Under the pieces are notes generated by a model. That model did not search any database. It was not told the DNA's origin and saw only the letters and a list, made by a program, of their open reading frames with translations. A DNA stretch of 5,010 nt from Bacteroidales bacterium (GTDB lineage: Bacteria; Bacteroidota; Bacteroidia; Bacteroidales; PUMT01): positions 1 through 5,010 of the forward strand of contig SLOS01000074.1 in the NCBI GenBank assembly GCA_007132365.1, in the 5' to 3' direction. This document shows positions 1-5,010 of this stretch, in pieces; the first letter of the stretch is position 1; each line of letters begins with the position of its first letter. The position numbers and the translations under genes are program-made.

Positions 1-68
1 AGTAGATCATTTAACCAGCTTTTTTTATTATATTCGGCTTTTTTGAAACAACTAAATCTTTAGATAAT

Positions 69-1550
69 ATGCGAAATATTGACCTCTTTATTTTCATTGC
101 CTATCTGGTTGGTATAGTAGTGTTCGGGATGTCTTTCTATAAAAAAGAAAGGACATCGGACGACTATTCCACGGGTTCGGGAACAATTCCCGCCTGGGTT
201 ATCGGACTTTCCATTTTTGCAACCTTCGTAAGCAGTATAAGCTACCTGGCCCTGCCGGGCATTGCCTTCCTTTCGAACTGGAACGCCTATGTTTTCAGCC
301 TTTCTATCCCGATTGCAATATTTATGGCAATCAAATTCTTTGTGCCGCTTTACAGAAGCGTTGGAAGTCCCTCAGCATACACCTACCTTGAGCAGCGTTT
401 CGGCAGCTGGGCGAGGATATATGTTGCCTCCTTCTGGATGCTTACCCAGGTTATGCGTATTGCAACCATTTTATACCTTCTTGCCCTGCCAATGTACGTA
501 CTTCTGGGTTGGGACATGCGCATCATAATACTGATAACCGGCGTCAGTGTCCTTATATATTCAGTAATGGGAGGAATAAAAGCCGTGGTATGGACAGATG
601 CCATCCAGGCAATTATACTTATCTGCGGCGCTCTTGCCACATTAGGGATAATCTTATTCTCCCTCCCGGGAGGGATATCCCAGTTTTTCGAAGTGGCGGG
701 CCGGCATGACAAGTTCAGCCTCGGGAGCCTGGGAACAAGTCTGACCGAATCAACCTTCTGGGTGGTATTTATATATGGATTATTCATCAATTTGCAAAAT
801 TACGGTATAGACCAGAATTACGTGCAACGGTATATGAGTGCCAGAAATGACAAAGAGGCAATTTCATCAGCAATGGGCGGGGGGTTGCTTTATGTGCCCG
901 TATCCTTGCTTTTTTTCTTAATAGGAACCGGACTTTTTGTTTATTACCAGGTATATTCCGAGGCATTGCCGCCTGAATTCCGCGAATCGGGTATGTCGGA
1001 CAGTGTATTTCCCTATTTTATAGTCAATGTTTTGCCCGCAGGACTTACCGGGTTGCTAATTGCTTCAATCTTCGCCGCAGGTATGAGTACGATTTCCACA
1101 AGCCTGAACAGCAGCGCAACAGTTATCCTGAATAATTATTACTTACCGGTCAAAAAAGATATGAGTCAGGGAGAAATGGTAAGGGTTCTATATATCTCAT
1201 CGGCGCTGATAAGCATAGCGGGGATCATAATATCATTCTATATAATCAGGGTGGAAAGTGCGCTTGATATCTGGTGGAACCTGGCAGGAATCTTCAGCGG
1301 CGGAATGCTTGGGATTTTCCTGTTGGGATACTTTTCGCGGAAGGTTGGCAATGCTGCGGCAATAACGGGTGTTGCACTGGGTCTTCTGGTGATCATTTAC
1401 ATGAGCCTTTCACCTGTATACTTTACCGGGGATCTTGAACGCTTCCAGAATCCCCTGCACAGTTATATGACCATAGTTGTCGGAACAATGGTTATATTTT
1501 TTACCGGGTTACTGATAACATCAATTGCAAGTAAAATATTGAAAAAATAG
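69..1550 (+). CDS. Sodium:solute symporter (SSS family)
   Basis: This is an inner-membrane Na+-coupled symporter for a small organic solute, in the SSS family (LeuT fold; relatives include SGLT, PutP and sialate transporters). At 493 residues it has the usual family length. About 13 hydrophobic segments are visible, beginning near residues 6-23 and ending near 465-487, as expected for SSS. Family landmarks are IFATFVSS in the second hydrophobic segment (49-56), the signature YSVMGGIKAVVWTDAIQ (164-180), DQNYVQRYMSARN (248-260) and FAAGMSTISTS (335-345). The last corresponds to the Na2 sodium-site helix rich in Ser/Thr. The start is the ATG at 69. No Shine-Dalgarno is visible, only AT-rich sequence, as is common in Bacteroidota. 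A weak -7-like box, TATATTCG, lies at 29-36. The next gene on the same strand follows after 131 nt and encodes a sialidase-like lipoprotein, so a sugar or sugar-acid substrate is plausible. The substrate cannot be read from sequence. The family call is secure. Confidence -1.
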   Translation: MRNIDLFIFIAYLVGIVVFGMSFYKKERTSDDYSTGSGTIPAWVIGLSIFATFVSSISYLALPGIAFLSNWNAYVFSLSIPIAIFMAIKFFVPLYRSVGSPSAYTYLEQRFGSWARIYVASFWMLTQVMRIATILYLLALPMYVLLGWDMRIIILITGVSVLIYSVMGGIKAVVWTDAIQAIILICGALATLGIILFSLPGGISQFFEVAGRHDKFSLGSLGTSLTESTFWVVFIYGLFINLQNYGIDQNYVQRYMSARNDKEAISSAMGGGLLYVPVSLLFFLIGTGLFVYYQVYSEALPPEFRESGMSDSVFPYFIVNVLPAGLTGLLIASIFAAGMSTISTSLNSSATVILNNYYLPVKKDMSQGEMVRVLYISSALISIAGIIISFYIIRVESALDIWWNLAGIFSGGMLGIFLLGYFSRKVGNAAAITGVALGLLVIIYMSLSPVYFTGDLERFQNPLHSYMTIVVGTMVIFFTGLLITSIASKILKK

Positions 1551-1600
1551 AGTTTCACTTAATCATCAATCTGATAAAACAAATCGAAATCAATATAAAA

Positions 1601-1614
1601 CCGGGTGTACCCGG
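1601..1614. repeat. GC-rich inverted repeat between the symporter and the lipoprotein gene
   Basis: CCGGGTGTACCCGG has 6-bp arms (CCGGGT/ACCCGG) around GT, or as RNA a 5-bp stem with a TGTA loop. It stands out in an otherwise AT-rich 131-nt gap, 50 nt after the symporter stop and 67 nt before the next ATG. No T tract follows, so it is a poor intrinsic terminator. It could be an operator, an mRNA-stabilising or attenuating hairpin, or chance. The rest of the gap (1551-1681) is A-rich. It holds a weak -7-like box, TATCTTTA, at 1647-1654, which differs from TAnnTTTG in its last base. Confidence -1.
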
Positions 1615-1681
1615 GAATTTATGGTTCAAACGAAAACTATAATCACTATCTTTAAAATATTGAAAACCAAAATTCATTAAA

Positions 1682-3859
1682 ATGAAGCCTCAAAACAAAC
1701 TCCATTTTAACTTTTTACTGTCAACTGTTTTGTTAATATCGATCATGTTGTTCTCGTTATCATGCGGGACAGCAGAAGAAAAAAATGACAGGATGATCAT
1801 TGCTGAAGAGTTTATTTACGATGAAGCTCCTTTCCCAAGCTGTCATTCTTCAACAATTGAGGAGACACCGCGGGGACTGGTGGCTGCGTGGTTTGGCGGC
1901 ACACATGAGAAGCACGAAGATGTTGAAATATGGGTAAGCAGGAAAGTGGACGGAGAGTGGACAACCCCGGAATCCGTTGCAGACGGTGTTCAGCAACAGG
2001 ATAAAAGGTATCCGTGCTGGAATCCTGTACTTTTTCAGGTTCCCGGAGGCCCCCTTATGCTTTTTTATAAGGTAGGACCAAATCCCATTGAATGGTGGGG
2101 AATGCTGAAAACCTCCGACGATAACGGCCGCACCTGGTCTGAAGCAACAAGATTGCCGGACGGTATCCTCGGACCCATAAAAAACAAGCCTGAACTGATT
2201 GATGGAAATATACTCATCTGCCCCTCAAGTACCGAACATGATGGCTGGCGGGTACATTTTGAAATAACGGAGGATTTTGGCAAAACCTGGAGAAAAGTGG
2301 GCCCCATCGACCCGGAAAAAGAATTTGACATTATCCAGCCGAGCCTGCTGTTCTATGATGAAGGCCGTATGCAGATGCTTGCAAGAAGCAGGGATAACTA
2401 CGTTATCAGCAGCTGGTCTGAGGATGGAGGCAATACCTGGAGTGATCCGGAGCCCACTTTCCTGCCAAACCCCAATTCCGGTACTGACGCCGTTACACTT
2501 CAAAACGGCCTTCAGTTGATTGTTTATAATCACTCCTACATGATAGAAGGCAGATGGGGCGGCAGGAGAACCCCCCTTAGCGTGGCTGTCTCGCTTGACG
2601 GCAGGGAGTGGGAAACCATACTTATCCTTGAAGATGAACCGGGTGAATATTCCTACCCCGCTGTTATACAGGGTGCTGACGGCACGGTTCATATAACTTA
2701 TACATGGAAAAGGGAAAAGATAAAATATGTTGCCCTTAACGGGGAAAAACTGAAAAAAGAGCTTGTTACCGGTATTGTGCCGGAACCGGACCAGGCAAAG
2801 CACCTGAAGGTATACTACGAGCCAGGCAGGTTTGGTGGCTGGCCTGCCAACCACGGGATGTGGGCATGGGGTGACGAAATCCTGGTTGGCTTCTGTACCG
2901 CGTGGTTTGAGGACCGTGGAGGATTTCATGCCGTAGACCCGACCAAACCCGAACACCATGTCCTTGCAAGAAGCATGGACGGAGGTGAGACCTGGGAGCT
3001 TGAGTTCCCCGAGGAACAGAAGGCCTTGCTTCCACGGGGGGCAATGCTTTTCGGCACACCTTTGCCGGATGTGGACTATCCTCCTATAACACAGCTCCGT
3101 GAACCTATAAATTTCACCCACCCGGACCTGGTGCTGACATTCAGGATGGAAGATCACAGGGGTGGAGGACAATCGCGGTTTTACTATTCATACGACAGGG
3201 GCCATACATGGAGCGGACCATTTGCCCTTCCTCTTTTTGATACTCCTGGCATAGCTGCCAGAACAGATTATATCGTTGAAAGTGAGAATGAGTTGCTTGT
3301 ATTCCTGACTGCAGGAAAGGCTGATGGTGATGAGGGTCGCACACTCTGCGTGAGGACAAGGGACGGAGGTGTAAGCTGGGAATTTGTTTCCTGGATCGGA
3401 CCCGAACCGGGAGGATTCAGGATAATGCCATCATCAGTAAGATTATCAGATGGTGATTTAATAACAACCGTAAGACGTCGTGAGGGCCCCCGCCGCTGGA
3501 TTAAATCGTGGATTTCGCACGACCAGGGAGAGAGTTGGGAAGTCCTGGGCAATGTAGCTACAGATGTCGGGGTGGGCAATCCGCCCAGTCTTGTAAAGCT
3601 GAGTGACGGACGTCTGGCGGTAACCTATGCAAGAAGAACCGAGCCCTTCGGAATGAGGGCGCGTGTCAGTGACGACAATGGCAGGACCTGGAGTCCGCCG
3701 ATAATTTTACGTACTGACGGCGGTAACCACGATATAGGTTACCCTGCATCAGTCCAGCGCTCAGATGGTAAGGTCGTCACTACATATTATTACTGGGATG
3801 AAGAGACCGGGCCTGAAAGGTATATTGGCGCTACCATATGGGATCCCGATATTTGGTAA
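1682..3859 (+). CDS. Lipoprotein with two fused sialidase-like (BNR/Asp-box) propellers
   Basis: This is a predicted exported lipoprotein of 725 residues, likely a glycan-active hydrolase or glycan-binding protein. Residues 1-28 form a signal peptide ending in SLSC, with Cys28 as the lipidation site. GTAEE follows, an acidic patch resembling Bacteroidota surface-export signals. Domain 1 (about 40-353) is a BNR_2-type propeller with FGGTHEKHEDVEIW (71-84), RYPCWNPVLF (109-118), GPIKNKP (164-170) and YSYPAVIQ (323-330). Its Asp boxes are SDDNGRTW (145), TEDFGKTW (196), SEDGGNTW (246) and a degenerate SLDGREW (304). After a charged linker, domain 2 (about 376-725) has GRFGGWPANHG (382-392), SRFYYSYDRGHTW (498-510), PGIAARTDYI (522-531) and RYIGATIWDP (713-722). 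Its Asp boxes start at 431, 503, 559, 612 and 663. I know these two domain types as separate 'exo-alpha-sialidase'-annotated proteins, so the chain looks like a fusion. Sialidase activity is not established: I see no FRIP motif. The ATG at 1682 gives a good signal peptide. No Shine-Dalgarno is present. Confidence -1.
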   Translation: MKPQNKLHFNFLLSTVLLISIMLFSLSCGTAEEKNDRMIIAEEFIYDEAPFPSCHSSTIEETPRGLVAAWFGGTHEKHEDVEIWVSRKVDGEWTTPESVADGVQQQDKRYPCWNPVLFQVPGGPLMLFYKVGPNPIEWWGMLKTSDDNGRTWSEATRLPDGILGPIKNKPELIDGNILICPSSTEHDGWRVHFEITEDFGKTWRKVGPIDPEKEFDIIQPSLLFYDEGRMQMLARSRDNYVISSWSEDGGNTWSDPEPTFLPNPNSGTDAVTLQNGLQLIVYNHSYMIEGRWGGRRTPLSVAVSLDGREWETILILEDEPGEYSYPAVIQGADGTVHITYTWKREKIKYVALNGEKLKKELVTGIVPEPDQAKHLKVYYEPGRFGGWPANHGMWAWGDEILVGFCTAWFEDRGGFHAVDPTKPEHHVLARSMDGGETWELEFPEEQKALLPRGAMLFGTPLPDVDYPPITQLREPINFTHPDLVLTFRMEDHRGGGQSRFYYSYDRGHTWSGPFALPLFDTPGIAARTDYIVESENELLVFLTAGKADGDEGRTLCVRTRDGGVSWEFVSWIGPEPGGFRIMPSSVRLSDGDLITTVRRREGPRRWIKSWISHDQGESWEVLGNVATDVGVGNPPSLVKLSDGRLAVTYARRTEPFGMRARVSDDNGRTWSPPIILRTDGGNHDIGYPASVQRSDGKVVTTYYYWDEETGPERYIGATIWDPDIW

Positions 3860-3866
3860 AATATAA

Positions 3867-3908
3867 GAGAGTCTGTCCTGCAAACAATAGTTTCGCAGGC
3901 AGACTCTC
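3867..3908. terminator. Bidirectional hairpin terminator between convergent genes
   Basis: The arms GAGAGTCTG (3867-3875) and CAGACTCTC (3900-3908) pair perfectly over 9 bp. After a bulged T at 3876, CCTGC (3877-3881) pairs with GCAGG (3895-3899). An inner AAAC/GTTT (3882-3885/3890-3893) closes on an AATA loop with one bulged C. The hairpin starts 7 nt after the lipoprotein stop codon and lies 37 nt past the stop of the opposing RraA-like gene. On the plus strand ATTTGATTGATT follows; on the minus strand TTATATTTT follows. Neither is a pure T tract, but the stem is long and sits exactly where a shared terminator is expected. Confidence -1.
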
Positions 3909-3945
3909 ATTTGATTGATTCGTTTAGCTGTAAACCAGTAATTGG

Positions 3946-4701
3946 TTACCATTCGCCTTTATTGCCAAATCTGCCTTTTACCAGTTTGGAAAATTCATCG
4001 GTGGCCCTGTTGATCGATTCCAGTGTTTCACCGACAGGCTTTCCCCATGAATTCCTGGCTGCAGGAATGAGAGTATTGCATTCACAGAAATCCATAAAAC
4101 GGGAAGCTTCCAGTAATTTGTCCTGATCTTCATCAGGTATCACAAGAAAACCATGTTTGTCCGCATGTATCAATTGCCCTGGCAGAACTTTCCGGCCAAA
4201 AACCTCAACTCCACAGTTCCATCGCACAGGGAAACTGAAAGCATGACCTACGCACAAATTTCTTGCCAGTGCTTTAAAACCAACACCGACCATTTCATCA
4301 ACGTCACGAATACCACCGTCTGTGATTGTACCAATACACCCAAGGGCTTTATGGATATTACTGTTAACCTCCCCCCAGAATGAACCATACAAACTTGGTT
4401 TATCAAGGTCCTGCACAACAACGATTTTGGGTCCCGGCACCTCAGCTACATACTCCCTGTACTGAGCCCAGCCATCGGGATTATCTTCAGGATGTTTCTT
4501 ATTCCCCGGCTGAATAACCACGGTAATTGCATATCCTGCCATAGGGCCCATCCCGGGCATGAAGTCCGTTAAAGGCTCCAGGTTTATTCCGTCATAATTG
4601 GCCCTGTGGCTGGTTATTTGCTCCCAGCCATTATAAATTGTCGGGGTATTCCATCTTTGAAGTTCAAGTAAATCAGAATAGGGTATCCTTTTCATGTGCA
4701 T
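3946..4701 (-). CDS. RraA-family protein (class II pyruvate aldolase/decarboxylase-like)
   Basis: This is a probable cytoplasmic, divalent-metal-dependent aldolase or decarboxylase acting on a pyruvoyl-type keto acid, as in 4-hydroxy-4-methyl-2-oxoglutarate aldolase of the RraA-like superfamily. With the ATG at 4701 it has 251 residues. The core is the family active-site stretch: Gly110 in FWGEVNSNIHKALG, then GTITDGGIRDVDEM (124-137). There Arg132-Asp133-X2-Glu136 matches the conserved R-D-X2-E/D motif (Arg for substrate, Asp for metal). HADKHGFLVIP (179-189) matches the family's late HAD..GV..IP motif. A charged stretch at about 65-90 (PGNKKHPEDNPDGW and on) looks longer than in the shortest family members. 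Old labels 'regulator of RNase E' or 'dimethylmenaquinone methyltransferase' should not be transferred. A longer reading frame begins at a TTG at 4737, but that would overlap a promoter-proximal palindrome. ATG 4701 or 4695 is preferred, with no Shine-Dalgarno at either. The gene converges on the lipoprotein gene. Confidence -1.
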   Translation of the reverse strand: MHMKRIPYSDLLELQRWNTPTIYNGWEQITSHRANYDGINLEPLTDFMPGMGPMAGYAITVVIQPGNKKHPEDNPDGWAQYREYVAEVPGPKIVVVQDLDKPSLYGSFWGEVNSNIHKALGCIGTITDGGIRDVDEMVGVGFKALARNLCVGHAFSFPVRWNCGVEVFGRKVLPGQLIHADKHGFLVIPDEDQDKLLEASRFMDFCECNTLIPAARNSWGKPVGETLESINRATDEFSKLVKGRFGNKGEW

Positions 4702-4717
4702 GAAGTATTTATAAAAC

Positions 4718-4736
4718 TGTTTAACAATGTTAAACA
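4718..4736. promoter_or_regulatory. Perfect 8-3-8 palindrome, probable operator
   Basis: TGTTTAACAATGTTAAACA has perfect 8-bp arms (4718-4725 and 4729-4736) around a 3-nt centre. It begins 17 nt upstream of the preferred ATG (4701) and 3 nt downstream of the -7 box at 4740-4747, so it should cover the transcription start. That geometry is typical of a repressor site bound by a dimeric regulator. The regulator is not encoded in this window and its family cannot be assigned. No second good copy was found in the window. Confidence -1.
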
Positions 4737-4739
4737 AAT

Positions 4740-4747
4740 CAAATATA
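4740..4747 (-). promoter_or_regulatory. Bacteroidota-type -7 promoter box
   Basis: Read on the minus strand, TATATTTG matches the Bacteroidota -7 consensus TAnnTTTG exactly. The predicted start of transcription falls just downstream, inside the palindrome at 4718-4736, giving a leader of about 30 nt to the ATG at 4701. No clear -33 TTTG box is visible at the expected distance, so the call rests on the -7 box and its position. Confidence -1.
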
Positions 4748-4757
4748 AAATAAATTA

Positions 4758-4798
4758 GAACCGGTTCCTGGCGTAGTATCAGAAACCAGGACCGGTTC
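4758..4798 (-). terminator. Hairpin terminator of the partial upstream gene
   Basis: On the minus strand GAACCGGT-CCTGG style arms (4786-4798 and 4758-4771) form a 13-bp stem with one bulged base and a 14-nt loop. The stem is followed by T-rich sequence TCTAATTTATTTTATATTT. It starts 12 nt after the stop codon of the gene running in from the right edge. The arms belong to the tandem repeat at 4760-4821. The T-rich tail merges into the next gene's promoter, so the two genes probably have separate transcripts. Confidence -1.
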
Positions 4799-4821
4799 CC
4801 GGCAGGTTGTCAGAAACCAAG
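4760..4821. repeat. Two tandem 31-bp repeats
   Basis: Unit 1 is 4760-4790 and unit 2 is 4791-4821, directly abutting. They share ACCGGTTCC at one end and CAGAAACCA near the other. I count 24 of 31 identical positions, with the differences mostly in the middle. Unit 2 includes the last three codons and stop of the partial minus-strand gene, and unit 1 carries a second copy of that TTTCTGA in another frame. A third, very degraded copy may follow from 4822, but I do not call it. Confidence -1.
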
Positions 4822-5010
4822 ATCGGGCCTTGGGGGGCCATCAAAAGGTTCAGCTCCTGGTTGAAGACCTTCCCTTCTTTCAACAGAAATAAGACCTGGA
4901 TCGCTGGTAGTCGGGGCCTCAATCATTCCAAAATACCTGCCCATCCAGTAATCCCTTAAAAACCCACTGGGTTCAACAATACTGCTTCCAGAATTTCCAC
5001 CATCAAGCTG
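4810..5010 (-). CDS. C-terminal end of an unidentified protein (partial)
   Basis: An open frame enters from the right edge of the window and ends at TGA (4812-4810), giving the last 66 residues of a larger protein. The visible tail contains SGFLRDYWMGRYFGMIEAP followed by a Pro/Gly-rich end, AEPFDGPPRPDLGF. The aromatic-rich YWMGRYFG segment looks like a conserved motif of a real protein rather than a shadow frame, and no stop interrupts it. There is no membrane segment in this part. I do not recognise the family. A secreted or polysaccharide-related protein would fit the neighbours, but that is context only. The stop lies within a 31-bp tandem repeat, and a hairpin terminator follows. Confidence -1.
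   Translation of the reverse strand, partial: QLDGGNSGSSIVEPSGFLRDYWMGRYFGMIEAPTTSDPGLISVERREGLQPGAEPFDGPPRPDLGF

Noticed and set aside
29..36. TATATTCG as promoter -7 box for the symporter
   Set aside because: It has one mismatch to TAnnTTTG and no -33 box; too weak in an AT-rich leader to list as a feature.
660..675. 16-bp perfect palindrome TCCCTCCCGGGAGGGA inside the symporter gene
   Set aside because: It lies fully within codons for Ser-Leu-Pro-Gly-Gly in a loop between helices, with no promoter or gene boundary nearby; codon choice explains it well enough.
383..790. 135-codon minus-strand open frame within the symporter gene
   Set aside because: It is antisense to a conserved transporter, with no family features; a shadow frame.
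2225..3172. Long 315-codon open frame on the minus strand opposite the lipoprotein gene
   Set aside because: It has no recognisable domain, has Cys/Pro-rich low-quality composition, and is antisense to a strongly supported gene with Asp-box motifs throughout; a shadow frame.
3922..3935. Short inverted repeat GTTTA-GCTG-TAAAC just past the RraA-like stop
   Set aside because: The arms are only 5 bp, AT-rich and in a 3' intergenic position; chance is likely, although it loosely resembles half of the 4718-4736 palindrome.
3911..4383. Plus-strand open frames (3911-4126, 4153-4383) opposite the RraA-like gene
   Set aside because: They overlap the RraA-family frame, whose active-site motif is intact on the minus strand, and their translations have no coherent domain.
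4760..4821. CRISPR array
   Set aside because: Only two abutting, diverged 31-bp units with no spacers between them and no cas genes in the window.

Overview
This 5-kb window carries three complete genes and one cut-off gene. The base composition is moderate, roughly mid-40s percent GC by eye. I read it as Bacteroidota, probably an uncultured or environmental polysaccharide user. No start codon has a Shine-Dalgarno sequence. The best promoter is a TAnnTTTG box, the Bacteroidota -7 element. The secreted protein is a lipoprotein with acidic residues just after its cysteine, as in surface-exported Bacteroidota lipoproteins. I cannot name a genus.

Layout: positions 1-68 are an AT-rich leader with no gene. 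Positions 69-1550 (+) encode a sodium:solute symporter of the SSS family. After a 131-nt gap holding a small GC-rich inverted repeat, 1682-3859 (+) encode a 725-residue lipoprotein made of two different sialidase-like (BNR/Asp-box) beta-propellers joined in one chain. A strong hairpin at 3867-3908 separates it from the convergent minus-strand gene at 3946-4701, an RraA-family protein (class II pyruvate-aldolase-like, not a true RNase E regulator). Upstream of that gene are a TAnnTTTG box and a 19-bp perfect palindrome placed like a repressor operator. Positions 4758-4821 hold two tandem 31-bp repeats that also form a terminator hairpin. The last 201 bases are the 3' end of another minus-strand gene that I do not recognise.

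A possible working model, by inference: the surface lipoprotein acts on or binds a glycan, the Na+ symporter imports a released small sugar or sugar acid, and the RraA-like enzyme cleaves or decarboxylates a keto-acid intermediate. No SusC/SusD pair is visible here, so this is at most one edge of a glycan-use locus. The most unusual points are the double-propeller fusion, the palindrome at the rraA-like promoter (which also argues against a TTG start), and the tandem repeat that duplicates a gene's stop codon region.
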